64,000 nt of DNA from Pseudomonadota bacterium. GTDB lineage: Bacteria; Pseudomonadota; Alphaproteobacteria; Sphingomonadales; Sphingomonadaceae. This document shows, piece by piece, positions 53,453 to 62,010 of this stretch. The DNA is taken from positions 32,051-96,050 of the forward strand of contig JAIUPN010000015.1 of the NCBI GenBank assembly GCA_020160755.1, in the 5' to 3' direction. Position 1 is the stretch's first letter. Every line of letters begins with the position of its first letter. The position numbers and the translations under genes are program-made. The notes under the pieces were generated by a model. The model searched no databases. It was given only the letters and a program-made list of their open reading frames with translations, and was not told the origin of the DNA.

Positions 53453-54496
53453 ATGCGGATGCTCATGCCCGATTTGACGATGTTGTTCCGCACAGGCGGT
53501 CCATTGCGCTCGATCCCGGCGCTTGCCCTTGTCGCCTTCGTCGCCTTTGCGTCCCCCGCCGCCGCCGAAGAAGCACCCCTGCCCTATGACGCCGTTCCCG
53601 TCACCGACACGCGCCTCGCTCCGGGTCTCGAACCGGGCATCGAGGAACCGGCACGCTATCTCCAGAACAGCGAGATCGACGAGAATATCATCCTCCCGCC
53701 CGCGCGACCGCAGGACGACGATCCCGACCGCAAATGGTCGCGCGACTATTTCGCGGTCGCGGCGGGGGTGCTCAACAACCCGCGCTACAACGGCTCCGAC
53801 GATCGCCGCACCCTCCCCGCCTTTTACCTGCGCGGGCGGATCAGCGGTTATTCCTTTTCGACCCGCGGAACCAATTTCCAGATCGACCTGATCCGCCAGC
53901 GGCGCGGTCAAAAGACCGATTTCAAGTTCGGCCCGACGATCAGCCTGCGCGGCGACCGCAGCGGCAAGGTCGACGATCCGCAGGTTGCGGCGCTTGGCAA
54001 GCGCAAGATGGCGGTCGAAATGGGGCTGTTCGCCGGGGTTACCCACACCGGCGTGATCACCAGCGAATATGACCAGCTCGGCATCCGCCTGTCGGCGTCG
54101 AAGGATATATCGGGCCGCCACGGCAGCTGGACCGCATCGCCGACGATCGATTACGGCTCCCCGCTGTCGAAGCGCGCCTATCTGGGCTTTTCGGCGTCGG
54201 TGAACTTCTACGGCAAGGGCTTTGGCCGTTATTATTACGACATCGACGCCGCGGACAGCGCGGCAAGCGGGCTCCCCGTCTATGACGCCGCGGGGCGCAA
54301 GGCGACCGCGGGCAAATATACGCTCGGCGTCGCGGGCGCCTATGCGCTGTCGGGCGATCTGCGCAAAGGGTTCACGCTGATCGGCGGCGCGCAATATGGC
54401 CGTATTCTCTCGCGCTTCGCAAAATCGCCGATCGTCGCCGACGTCGGCAGCGCCGACCAGTGGGTCTTCGGCGGCGGCCTCGCTTATCAGTTCTGA
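53453..54496 (+). CDS. MipA/OmpV family outer-membrane protein
   Basis: 347 residues from the ATG at 53453; nearby ATGs at 53459 and 53465 and an upstream in-frame ATG at 53402 are alternatives. Signal peptide (IPALALVAFVAFASPAAA). The MipA/OmpV pattern is clear: DYFAVAAGVLNNPRYNGSDDRRTLPAFYLRGR (shown as NNPRYNGSDDRRTLP), then QYGRIL and the terminal aromatic GGGLAYQF. It is a 12-strand outer-membrane beta-barrel, sometimes scaffolding murein synthesis. It is convergent with LysR. Confidence 0.9.
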   Translation: MRMLMPDLTMLFRTGGPLRSIPALALVAFVAFASPAAAEEAPLPYDAVPVTDTRLAPGLEPGIEEPARYLQNSEIDENIILPPARPQDDDPDRKWSRDYFAVAAGVLNNPRYNGSDDRRTLPAFYLRGRISGYSFSTRGTNFQIDLIRQRRGQKTDFKFGPTISLRGDRSGKVDDPQVAALGKRKMAVEMGLFAGVTHTGVITSEYDQLGIRLSASKDISGRHGSWTASPTIDYGSPLSKRAYLGFSASVNFYGKGFGRYYYDIDAADSAASGLPVYDAAGRKATAGKYTLGVAGAYALSGDLRKGFTLIGGAQYGRILSRFAKSPIVADVGSADQWVFGGGLAYQF

Positions 54497-54512
54497 CGGG
54501 TCGGGACCTTCG

Positions 54513-55403
54513 TCACCCCAATCCAGCCATCCGCAGCCGCGCCTTCATCGCGTCGATGAACAGCCGCACCGCGGGCAGGGCGGCGCGCGACGGCTCGAAC
54601 AGCAGGTGCACCGGCAGCGCGGGGGGCTGCTCGTCCGCCAGCAGCGAGATCAGCCGCCCCGCATCGACCGCCTCGGCAAGCTGATAACTCAGCAGGTTCG
54701 CGATCCCCAGCCCCGCTTCGGCAGCCGCCAGCACCCCGTCGACGGTGTTGACGACAAGCCGCGGCGGCGCGTCGAGCCGCCACCGGCTGTTCGCGAACTG
54801 CCACTCGCTCGTCCAGCGCGGCCCCATCGTCCCGATCAGATCATGGTCCGCGAGGTCGGCGACCGTCGCCGGCGCCCCGCGCCGCGCGAGATAGGCCGGG
54901 CTCGCGACGAGCATCTGCCGCACCGCGCCCACCCGCACCGCTTTCAGTCCCGAATCGGCCAGCGGACCGATCCGCACCGCAACGTCGATCCCTTCCTCGA
55001 CGATCCGGACATTGCGGTCGATCAGCATCATCCGCACCGTCAGTTCGCGGTGCTGCGCCATCAGGTCGCCGACGACGGGCAGCACATGCAGCTGGCCGAA
55101 CATCACCGGCGCGGTCAGGTGGAGCTGTCCGCGCGGTTCGGCCGCGGCGCCGCGCAATTCGCGCTCGGCGCCCGCCAGCTCGGCAAGGATGCGCCGCGCC
55201 TGATCGAGAAACGCCGTCCCCGCGTCGGTCAGCGCCACCGCGCGCGTCGAGCGGTGGAACAGCGTTGTCCCCAGCCGCGCCTCGAGCGCCGCGATGCCGC
55301 GCGTTACCGCGGGCGGCGAGCTGCCGAGCTTGCGCGCCGCCGCGGCGAAGCCGCCCTCGCTCGCGACCGCGACAAACATTTCGAGCGTAAGCAAGCGGTC
55401 CAT
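54513..55403 (-). CDS. LysR family transcriptional regulator
   Basis: 296 residues. N-terminal winged helix (MFVAVASEGGFAAAARKLGSSPPAVTRGIAALE, seen as GGFAAAARKLGSSPPAVTR) and a periplasmic-binding-protein-like effector domain. Typical CrgA/ AphB-like subgroup. It is divergent from the PPOX-GST-tautomerase-transporter operon and probably regulates it; a T-N11-A type dyad lies in the intergenic gap. Confidence 0.92.
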   Translation of the reverse strand: MDRLLTLEMFVAVASEGGFAAAARKLGSSPPAVTRGIAALEARLGTTLFHRSTRAVALTDAGTAFLDQARRILAELAGAERELRGAAAEPRGQLHLTAPVMFGQLHVLPVVGDLMAQHRELTVRMMLIDRNVRIVEEGIDVAVRIGPLADSGLKAVRVGAVRQMLVASPAYLARRGAPATVADLADHDLIGTMGPRWTSEWQFANSRWRLDAPPRLVVNTVDGVLAAAEAGLGIANLLSYQLAEAVDAGRLISLLADEQPPALPVHLLFEPSRAALPAVRLFIDAMKARLRMAGLG

Positions 55404-55407
55404 GATT

Positions 55408-55424
55408 ATTCCAGTTTCCGGAAT
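55408..55424. promoter_or_regulatory. Candidate LysR-type operator
   Basis: ATTCC-N7-GGAAT, containing the T-N11-A pattern recognised by LysR proteins. It lies immediately upstream of the LysR start and about 75 bp before the divergent operon. Confidence 0.6.
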
Positions 55425-55497
55425 TAACTCGTTCGACCTTCACCCATTATCACGAACGGCGCAACGGCATAGATCGCGCCCCGAAGGGAAACGGCCC

Positions 55498-56130
55498 ATG
55501 GCGCAAAATTACCGGCACACAATGTTCAGCGACGCGGTGAAAGCGATGCAGGAACGCCGCGGCTCGCGCGCCGCCTATCTCAAGATGGATGCCTCAGCCG
55601 ACGGCACCCCCGACGCGCTGACCGCCAAGGAAGTGGATTATATCGCACTGCGCGACAGCTTCTATATGGCCAGCGTCACCGCCGGCGGCTGGCCCTATAT
55701 GCAGCATCGCGGCGGCCCCGCCGGTTTCCTGCGCCACATCGCGGGCAACCGCATCGGCTTCGCCGACTATCGCGGCAACCGCCAATATATCAGCACCGCC
55801 AATCTGGCGGACAATGACCGCGTCTCGCTGTTCCTGATGGACTATCCGAACCGCGACCGGCTGAAGCTCGTGGGCCATGCGACGATCGTCGAGCTCGCCG
55901 ACGATCCCGCCGCGGTTACCGCGCTGATGCCCGACGGCTACCGCGCCACCCCCGAACGCGCCTTCTTCATCGATGTGATCGGCTGGGAATGGAATTGTTC
56001 GCAGCACATCACCCCGCGCTTCACCGAAGCCGAAATTTCCGCCGCGGTCCGCCCGATGGCGGCCGAGATCAACCAATTGCGCGCCGAAATTGCTGCCTTG
56101 CGCGCCGCCTCTTCCGGAGACTCCCGATGA
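55498..56130 (+). CDS. Pyridoxamine 5'-phosphate oxidase-like flavoprotein
   Basis: 210 residues from the ATG at 55498, with AAGGGAA upstream. The split-barrel core reads DSFYMASVTAGGWPYMQHRGGPAGFL and ISTANLADNDRVSLFLMDYP (both shortened to fragments such as YMQHRGGPAGFL and NDRVSLFLMDYP). The C-terminal helix (AAEINQLRAEIAALRA) looks like a dimerisation coil. Family members bind FMN and reduce or oxidise small molecules; general PPOX of the PdxH relatives. First gene of the LysR-divergent operon and overlaps the GST gene (ATGA). Confidence 0.87.
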   Translation: MAQNYRHTMFSDAVKAMQERRGSRAAYLKMDASADGTPDALTAKEVDYIALRDSFYMASVTAGGWPYMQHRGGPAGFLRHIAGNRIGFADYRGNRQYISTANLADNDRVSLFLMDYPNRDRLKLVGHATIVELADDPAAVTALMPDGYRATPERAFFIDVIGWEWNCSQHITPRFTEAEISAAVRPMAAEINQLRAEIAALRAASSGDSR

Positions 56131-56735
56131 TCACGCTTTATGGCTCGCCTTTGTCAGGCAACACGCACAAGGTCCGCATGGCGCTAGCCTTTCTCGGCCT
56201 GCCGTGGGACGAGCGGCTGACCGACGCCGCGGCGCGCCAATCGGACGCCTTTGCGGCACTGACCCCGATGCGCCAGATCCCGCTGTTCGTCGACGGCGGG
56301 CTCACCCTGCGTGACAGTCAGGCGATTCTCGCTTATCTCGCCGCGCGATACCGCCCCGGCGATTGGGACGGCCACACCCCCGAAGAACGCAGCGCGATCG
56401 CGCTCTGGCTCTCGCACGCCGCGAACGAGATCGCGAACGGCCCCGCCGCGCTCCGTCTCGCGCGCAGGTTCGGCCTCGCGATCCCCGAGGATCACGCCGC
56501 CGCGGTCACCGCACGCTTCCTGCCCGTCATCGAGGCGCATCTCGAGCGCCGCGACTGGCTCGCGGGCGACCGGCTCACCATCGCCGACCTTGCGGCGAGC
56601 CCGTACCTCGCGCTGATGGAGGACGCGGGAATCGACCCCGCCGACTGGCCGGCGATCCATGGCTGGACGCGCCGCATCGCCGCTCTCCCCGCTTTCCCTG
56701 CCATACCGGGCTGGCCCGGCGAAGGAGCAAATTGA
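56127..56735 (+). CDS. Glutathione S-transferase
   Basis: 202 residues. Thioredoxin-fold N-terminal half with LYGSPLSGNTHKVRMALAFLGL (Ser/catalytic loop SPLSGN) and PMRQIPLFVDGG (cis-Pro), and C-terminal all-helical half with LTIADLAASPYLAL. Theta/beta-type bacterial GST. Conjugates glutathione to electrophiles. Overlaps its neighbours at both ends by 1-4 bp. Confidence 0.92.
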   Translation: MITLYGSPLSGNTHKVRMALAFLGLPWDERLTDAAARQSDAFAALTPMRQIPLFVDGGLTLRDSQAILAYLAARYRPGDWDGHTPEERSAIALWLSHAANEIANGPAALRLARRFGLAIPEDHAAAVTARFLPVIEAHLERRDWLAGDRLTIADLAASPYLALMEDAGIDPADWPAIHGWTRRIAALPAFPAIPGWPGEGAN

Positions 56736-56956
56736 TGCCCTACGTCAACATCCGCATCACGCGCGAGGGCGCGACCGCCGAACAGAAGGCCGAGCTGATC
56801 GGCGGCGTCACCGAACTGCTCCGGCGCGTGCTCGGCAAGAATCCCGCGACGACGGTCGTGACGATCGACGAGGTCGAGACCGCCAATTGGGGATTGGGCG
56901 GATTGCCCGTCCTCGACTATCGCGCCGCGCAGGCCGCCAAGGAGACCCAGCGATGA
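56735..56956 (+). CDS. 4-oxalocrotonate tautomerase family enzyme
   Basis: 73 residues. Starts MPYVNIRITREG, so Pro2 becomes the N-terminal catalytic base after Met removal. The tail is VTIDEVETANWGLGG. Tautomerises enol and keto forms of small ketoacids in aromatic catabolism. Overlaps GST by one base (TGATG) and the next gene by ATGA. Confidence 0.9.
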   Translation: MPYVNIRITREGATAEQKAELIGGVTELLRRVLGKNPATTVVTIDEVETANWGLGGLPVLDYRAAQAAKETQR

Positions 56957-57411
56957 CCGCGAACAATGCCGCCCCCGCCTTTGCCACGATCATGTTCCTG
57001 ACCGGGGTCGGCATTCCGATCCTCGCCGCCCTGAACGGCGGGCTCGGAGCGCGGCTCGAAAGCCCGATGGCGGCGTCGGTGATCCTCTTCACCCTCGGCC
57101 TCCTCATCGCGGTCACCGGCGCGATCGCCACCGGCTCGCTCGGGCAGGTGCGGCTGTCGTCCGGCATTCCGGCGCATTTCTATTTCGGCGGCGCCTTCAT
57201 GGCCTTTTACGCGATCTCGGTGACCTTCATCGCGCCGCGCTTCGGGGTCGGCAACGCGATCTTCTTCGTGCTCGTCGGCCAGCTGATCAGCGCCGCGACG
57301 ATCGACCATTTCGGCCTGTTCGGCGCGATCCGCTCGGCGATCGACCTGAAGCGCGTCGCGGGGATCGCGCTGATGGTCGCCGGGGTTTATCTGGCGCGCC
57401 GCACCGCCTGA
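56953..57411 (+). CDS. YdcZ/DUF606-type DMT transporter
   Basis: 152 residues with four or five hydrophobic helices (MFLTGVGIPILAALNGGLG, MAASVILFTLGLLIAVTGAI, FMAFYAISVTFIAPRFG, AIFFVLVGQLISAATIDHFGLFGA, VAGIALMVAGVYLA). DUF606 half-transporters act as dimers and export or import small molecules. Last gene of the LysR-divergent operon, so it may carry the operon's substrate. Its stop is 1 bp from the convergent GFA gene. Confidence 0.86.
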   Translation: MTANNAAPAFATIMFLTGVGIPILAALNGGLGARLESPMAASVILFTLGLLIAVTGAIATGSLGQVRLSSGIPAHFYFGGAFMAFYAISVTFIAPRFGVGNAIFFVLVGQLISAATIDHFGLFGAIRSAIDLKRVAGIALMVAGVYLARRTA

Positions 57412-57412
57412 C

Positions 57413-57817
57413 CTACATATGCGCGGTCACTTCGGGCGGGTTCCACCAATTATTGCCCGCGCCGTCCATATATTGGACCGGCAGCGCCGCCATTTCGGCC
57501 GGGGTCAGGTCGTCGAGGCACGCGATCGACACCGAATAATAGGCGCCGCCGATCTCCTCGACATAGCCATGGCCGAACGACGACACGCCGCACGTCTTGC
57601 AGAAGACATGATGCGCGCTCCCCGACCCGAACACATATTCCTCCAGCGCCGCGGGGTCGGTCAGCAGGCGGAAGGCGTCGGGCTTGATCTGCGCGCTCCA
57701 GTTCCTTTTCTTGGTGCAGATCGAACAGTTGCATTTGCCCGTCCCCGCTTCGAGGTCGAGGTCGGCCTCGAACTTGACGGCGCCGCAGTGGCACGAACCA
57801 TGATGGGTCTTGAGCAT
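57413..57817 (-). CDS. GFA/CENP-V family zinc protein
   Basis: 134 residues. Zinc pattern: SCHCGAVKFEADL, then CNCSICTKK, and FCKTCGVSSFG. These match the GFA (glutathione-dependent formaldehyde-activating enzyme) family, although most such proteins have no proven activity on S-hydroxymethylglutathione. Preceded by a YafY regulator on the same strand. Confidence 0.92.
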   Translation of the reverse strand: MLKTHHGSCHCGAVKFEADLDLEAGTGKCNCSICTKKRNWSAQIKPDAFRLLTDPAALEEYVFGSGSAHHVFCKTCGVSSFGHGYVEEIGGAYYSVSIACLDDLTPAEMAALPVQYMDGAGNNWWNPPEVTAHM

Positions 57818-57894
57818 CTTTCATCCTCCGGTCTGGCGGCGCTCGCTGCGCCCCTCACCCGAAGCGAATAGGCCCACCCCCCTGACAGATATTG

Positions 57895-58587
57895 TCAGGA
57901 GGCCGCATCCAGTCCGTTCTGCCGCCACCAGTCGGCCATCAACACCGCGCGCCGCCGTCCGAAGCCTTCGCGGCCGATCCGCGCCGCGGCGATCCGGTCG
58001 ATGCGAAAGCTGCGGAAATCCTGCCGCAGCAGGCACCACGCCGCGATGATCTGCTTGTCCTCGAAATAGGCGAGCGCCGCGGGCCAGATCGCGCGTTCGG
58101 TCGCAGCGCCCCTTTCGTCGGCATAATCGATATGCAGCACCTTCTCCGCGCGCATCGCATCGCGCACCGTCGCCAGCAACGGCGCATTGCTTTCGCGCCA
58201 GCGGCTGTTCACCGGCCACAGCCCCGACTCGTCGATCCGCTGCTTCAAATCGTCGGGGCTCGCCGCCGCGATCTTCGCGAGCGCCAGTCCCGCGGCGCGC
58301 GACAGCGACCCGTCCTGCCGCCCCTCAACCCAGCGCGCGCCGAGCACCAGTGCCTCCAATTCCTCGGCGGTGAACATCAAAGGCGGCAGGAAGAAACCGG
58401 GACGCAGCATATAGCCGACCCCCGCCTCGCCCTCGATCGGCGCGCCGAGCGCGATCAGCGCCTGAATATCGCGATAGAGCGTGCGCACCGACACGCCCTG
58501 CTCCTCGGCGAGCGCTTCGGCGGTCACCGGCCGACGGCGGCGGCGCAGGCCGTCGATGATCGCGAACAACCGCCCCGTCTTGTCCAT
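57895..58587 (-). CDS. YafY-type WYL-domain transcriptional regulator
   Basis: 230 residues from the ATG at 58587, with GAGAGGA upstream. N-terminal helix-turn-helix (PVTAEALAEEQGVSVRTLYRDI) and a WYL-like ligand-sensing domain in the centre, ending RIDRIAAARIGREGF. It lies 77 bp upstream of the GFA gene, so it may regulate that gene and its own transcription. WYL regulators often sense nucleic acid or small ligands. Confidence 0.88.
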   Translation of the reverse strand: MDKTGRLFAIIDGLRRRRRPVTAEALAEEQGVSVRTLYRDIQALIALGAPIEGEAGVGYMLRPGFFLPPLMFTAEELEALVLGARWVEGRQDGSLSRAAGLALAKIAAASPDDLKQRIDESGLWPVNSRWRESNAPLLATVRDAMRAEKVLHIDYADERGAATERAIWPAALAYFEDKQIIAAWCLLRQDFRSFRIDRIAAARIGREGFGRRRAVLMADWWRQNGLDAAS

Positions 58588-58632
58588 GCCGTCCTCTCGC
58601 CTGCCGTTTCGCCGGCCCGGCATAAGGCGGCA

Positions 58633-59076
58633 TCAGCGGCGGCGAAAGGTCCAGCTGATCGCTTTCGACCCGTCGATCGCCGAAATCGTCGCGGTCATCG
58701 TCTCGCCGTCGCGCGCGTAATGGATGCGCTGCGGATAATCATGCGCGGCATTCTCGAAGGTCGCGCTCGTCGTGCCGTGCCTCACCAGCCCGAACGCGAC
58801 CGGCGCGCCTCCACCCGGTTGCGCGATATAAGCGGGCACGCCATCCGCGCCCGCCGCAATCCGCAGAAATTCGAACTCGCGCAAGGCGTCGCCGCGCCCC
58901 GACCGGCTGTGTCCCAGCATCACCCCGCCGCGCGGGAACGTCCAGCTTTCCTCGGTCCAGCGCTCGCCCTCCTCGCGGCTCCACTGCCCCGCCATCCACG
59001 CGAGGTCGTCGACCTTCGCCGCCGGACTTGCCGCCGCCAGCACCGCTGCCGCGGCCATTGCCATAATCATCGTCAT
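58633..59076 (-). CDS. DUF6265-like exported protein
   Basis: 147 residues from the ATG at 59076, which has an AGGAGG 6 nt upstream. N-terminal signal (IMAMAAAAVLAAASPA). The mature domain is beta-rich: LAWMAGQWSREEGERWTEESWTFPRGGVMLGHSR (shown as LAWMAGQW and GGVMLGHSR) and FENAAHDYPQRIHY. These fit the DUF6265/lipocalin-like group of small exported bacterial proteins of unknown role. Divergent from the AraC gene that follows. Confidence 0.75.
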   Translation of the reverse strand: MTMIMAMAAAAVLAAASPAAKVDDLAWMAGQWSREEGERWTEESWTFPRGGVMLGHSRSGRGDALREFEFLRIAAGADGVPAYIAQPGGGAPVAFGLVRHGTTSATFENAAHDYPQRIHYARDGETMTATISAIDGSKAISWTFRRR

Positions 59077-59159
59077 TCCCGCCTCCTGTCGCGCCCCGTC
59101 TGGCAGCATCGGCGCGCGCCGTCTTGAACCGACACGACAATCATCGTCTAACGCGCAGG

Positions 59160-59846
59160 ATGGATTATCGCGAGACCCCGCCGCCGCCGCATCTCGCCGG
59201 GCTGGTCAAGGCCCGCTGGACGCTGACGGGCGGGGGGGCCGCGGACGAATGGCTGCCGCAACAGGCGACCCCCGACGGCTGCATCGAAATCATCCGCCGC
59301 ACCCACGGCGCCTCGCGCTGGGGCGGCGACCAGCCCGCAAGCTTCGTCGTCGGCCTCGTCGCCCGCCCGCAGCCGTTCGAGATCGGCGGCGATGCGGCGT
59401 TCGAAGCGATACGCCTCTGGCCCTGGGCGTGGAGCGTCGTCGGCGATGTCGCGATCGGCAACCTCGCCGGCCGCTGGGCCGCATGGGACGCCCCCGCCTT
59501 CGACGTGATCGAGGCGCGCCTCGCCGCCGAACCCGGTCTCGAGGCTATCGGCGCAGCGATTCTCGCCGCCCAGACCGTTGCCGCCATGAGCGAGACGACG
59601 GCGATGCCGCCGCGCGCGCTCCAGCGCTGGTTCGCCCGCCACGTCGGCCTGCCCCCGCGCGGATGGCTGCGCCTCCGCCGTTTCCAGAGCGCCTTCGAAA
59701 CCCTCCCCGGCGAAGACAGCCTCGCCGGCCACGCCGCCGCGCAAGGCTATGCCGATCAGGCGCATATGGCGCGTGAGTTCCGCGCCCTCGCCGGTGTTCC
59801 GGCAAGCACGGCCCGGCGGCGCGCTCGCGGCCCCTTTCTCGACTGA
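59160..59846 (+). CDS. AraC family transcriptional regulator
   Basis: 228 residues from the ATG at 59160. The N-terminal part (YRETPPPPHLAGLVKARWTLTGGG) belongs to the DUF6597-type sensing half seen in sphingomonad regulators. The C-terminal HTH region has AMPPRALQRWFARHVGLPPRGWLRLRRFQ and QGYADQAHMAREFRALAGVPAST (both shortened). It is divergent from the exported protein gene at 58633 and may regulate it. Confidence 0.86.
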   Translation: MDYRETPPPPHLAGLVKARWTLTGGGAADEWLPQQATPDGCIEIIRRTHGASRWGGDQPASFVVGLVARPQPFEIGGDAAFEAIRLWPWAWSVVGDVAIGNLAGRWAAWDAPAFDVIEARLAAEPGLEAIGAAILAAQTVAAMSETTAMPPRALQRWFARHVGLPPRGWLRLRRFQSAFETLPGEDSLAGHAAAQGYADQAHMAREFRALAGVPASTARRRARGPFLD

Positions 59847-59888
59847 TTGCCCTTCCCCTTCGCGTCCCCGCCGCCTATAAGCCTTCGC

Positions 59889-59980
59889 ATCCCCGGGGAG
59901 CCGTGTCTGTGATGGCCGGTTGAGAGCGGAATAGACCGCGACCCGTTGAACCTGATCCCGGTAACTCGGGCGGAGGGAGG
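59889..59980 (+). ncRNA. TPP riboswitch (THI element)
   Basis: The conserved core can be read directly: GGGGAGC near 59894, the TTGAGAG variant of CTGAGAG at 59920, ACCC then GAACCTGATC at 59948-59957, and the closing GCGGAGGGA near 59970. It lies 60 bp before the thiC ATG, in agreement with TPP control of thiamine synthesis. It probably senses thiamine pyrophosphate and represses thiC by blocking translation initiation or elongation. Confidence 0.95.
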
Positions 59981-60038
59981 GCCGGCGTTTCCTACCGGAA
60001 AACCGTCTTTCGCTTCGACAAAAACGGAGCGACTGCAC

Positions 60039-61925
60039 ATGGCCGACATCGACGCGAAATTCGAAAACCCCGCCCCCATCGGCGTCACCACCGGGCCGAT
60101 CCGTGGCAGCCGCAAGATCCACGTCGCGGCGCAGACCGGCAGCGGCATCCGCGTCGCGATGCGCGAGATCGACCTCGACCCGCATAGCGGCGAGCCCCCC
60201 GTCCGCGTCTATGACACCAGCGGCCCCTACACCGACGCCAACGCCACCATCGACATCAACGCCGGCCTCCCCGAGATCCGCGCCGACTGGATCCGCAGCC
60301 GCGGCGACGTCGAGGAAGTCACCCAGCGCGAAGTGAAGCCCGAGGACAACGGCCAGCTCGGCCCCGACCGTAGCGGCGGCGTCCCCGCCTTCCCCAACGT
60401 CCGCCGCCAGGTGCTCCGCGCCAAACCCGGCGCGAACGTCAGCCAGATGCACTATGCCCGCCGCGGCATCATCACCCCCGAGATGGAATATGTCGCCGAG
60501 CGCGAGAATCTCGGTCGCGCGCGCCTCGCCGAGTACAAGCGCGACGGCGAAAGCTTCGGCGCGAGCATCCCCGACTATGTCACCCCCGAATTCGTCCGCG
60601 ACGAGGTCGCCCGCGGCCGCGCGATCATCCCCAGCAACATCAACCACCCCGAGAGCGAGCCGATGGCGATCGGCCGCAACTTCCTCGTCAAGATCAACGC
60701 CAACATCGGCAACAGCGCGGTCGCATCCGACGTGGCGGCCGAGGTCGACAAGATGGTCTGGTCGATCCGCTGGGGCGCCGACACCGTCATGGACCTGTCG
60801 ACCGGGCGCAACATCCACGACACGCGCGAATGGATCATCCGCAACTCGCCCGTCCCGATCGGCACCGTCCCCATCTATCAGGCGCTCGAAAAGGTCGGCG
60901 GCATTGCCGAGGACCTGACCTGGGAAATCTTCGCCGACACGCTGATCGAACAGGCCGAACAGGGCGTCGACTATTTCACCATCCACGCCGGGGTCCGCCT
61001 GCCCTACGTCCCGCTCGCGGCCAAGCGCATGACCGGCATCGTGTCGCGCGGCGGCAGCATCATGGCGAAATGGTGCCTCGCGCATCACAAGGAAAGCTTC
61101 CTCTACGAACGCTTCGACGAGATTACCGAGATCATGAAGGCCTATGACGTCGCCTACAGTCTCGGCGACGGCCTGCGCCCCGGCAGCATCTATGACGCGA
61201 ACGACGAGGCGCAATTCGCCGAGCTCTACACGCTGGGCGAGCTCACCAAGCGCGCCTGGGCGCAGGATGTGCAGGTGATGATCGAGGGGCCGGGCCACGT
61301 CCCGATGCACAAGATCAAGGAGAATATGGAAAAGCAGCTCGAAGCGTGCGGCGAGGCGCCCTTCTACACCTTGGGGCCGCTCACCACCGACATCGCGCCG
61401 GGCTACGACCATATCACCAGCGGCATCGGCGCCGCGCAGATCGGCTGGTACGGCACCGCGATGCTTTGCTACGTCACGCCGAAGGAGCATCTCGGCCTGC
61501 CCGACCGCGACGATGTGAAGGTCGGCGTCGTCACCTACAAGCTCGCCGCGCACGCCGCCGACCTCGCCAAGGGCCACCCCGCCGCGCAGGTCCGCGACGA
61601 CGCGCTATCGAAAGCGCGCTTCGAATTCCGCTGGCGCGACCAGTTCAACCTGTCGCTCGACCCCGACACCGCCGAGCAATATCACGACCAGACGCTCCCG
61701 GCCGAAGGCGCCAAGACCGCACATTTCTGCAGCATGTGCGGCCCGAAATTCTGCTCGATGAAGATCAGCCAGGAAGTTCGGGAATTTGCGAAGCTGCAAA
61801 ATCAGGACAGCGCGGGCTTCATCGCCGCCGAAGAGGCCGAAAAGGGCATGGCGAAAATGAGCGAGGTTTATGAGGAAACCGGGCGCGAGCTGTATATGGG
61901 CGCTGGCGGTCGGGAGCATGATTGA
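60039..61925 (+). CDS. thiC: Phosphomethylpyrimidine synthase ThiC
   Basis: 628 residues from the ATG at 60039, with GGAG 10 nt upstream. The radical SAM 4Fe-4S ligand set C-x2-C-x4-C appears as CSMCGPKFC near the C-terminus. Other signatures: VYDTSGPYTD, GANVSQMHYARRGIITPEMEYVA (shown as SQMHYARRGIITPEMEY), VMIEGPGHVPMHKI and GPLTTDIAPGYDHIT. ThiC converts aminoimidazole ribotide to the pyrimidine of thiamine. Regulated by the riboswitch just upstream. No other thi gene follows within the window. Confidence 0.97.
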   Translation: MADIDAKFENPAPIGVTTGPIRGSRKIHVAAQTGSGIRVAMREIDLDPHSGEPPVRVYDTSGPYTDANATIDINAGLPEIRADWIRSRGDVEEVTQREVKPEDNGQLGPDRSGGVPAFPNVRRQVLRAKPGANVSQMHYARRGIITPEMEYVAERENLGRARLAEYKRDGESFGASIPDYVTPEFVRDEVARGRAIIPSNINHPESEPMAIGRNFLVKINANIGNSAVASDVAAEVDKMVWSIRWGADTVMDLSTGRNIHDTREWIIRNSPVPIGTVPIYQALEKVGGIAEDLTWEIFADTLIEQAEQGVDYFTIHAGVRLPYVPLAAKRMTGIVSRGGSIMAKWCLAHHKESFLYERFDEITEIMKAYDVAYSLGDGLRPGSIYDANDEAQFAELYTLGELTKRAWAQDVQVMIEGPGHVPMHKIKENMEKQLEACGEAPFYTLGPLTTDIAPGYDHITSGIGAAQIGWYGTAMLCYVTPKEHLGLPDRDDVKVGVVTYKLAAHAADLAKGHPAAQVRDDALSKARFEFRWRDQFNLSLDPDTAEQYHDQTLPAEGAKTAHFCSMCGPKFCSMKISQEVREFAKLQNQDSAGFIAAEEAEKGMAKMSEVYEETGRELYMGAGGREHD

Positions 61926-61975
61926 GTCAAAGCAATCCATGAGTGTTAGTGGCCGGTGAACCCCGCGCTCATGCA

Positions 61976-62003
61976 TTGACAGCCTCAGTTTTTTGTGGAC
62001 AAT
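61976..62003 (+). promoter_or_regulatory. Promoter of the DNA methyltransferase gene with overlapping dyad
   Basis: TTGACA at 61976-61981, 16 bp spacer, GACAAT at 61998-62003. The ATG at 62011 is 7 nt after the -10 box, so the transcript would start at or next to the A of the start codon. TGTG-N10-CACA spans 61994-62011 and covers the -10 and start codon, a plausible operator for the enzyme's own N-terminal helix-turn-helix. Confidence 0.65.
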
Positions 62004-62010
62004 TCGTCAC

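Noticed and set aside
59148..61577. An 809-codon open frame antisense to thiC
   Set aside because: It mirrors thiC on the other strand with no stops because of the GC-rich codon bias. Its composition is arginine/alanine/glycine/aspartate-rich without motifs.
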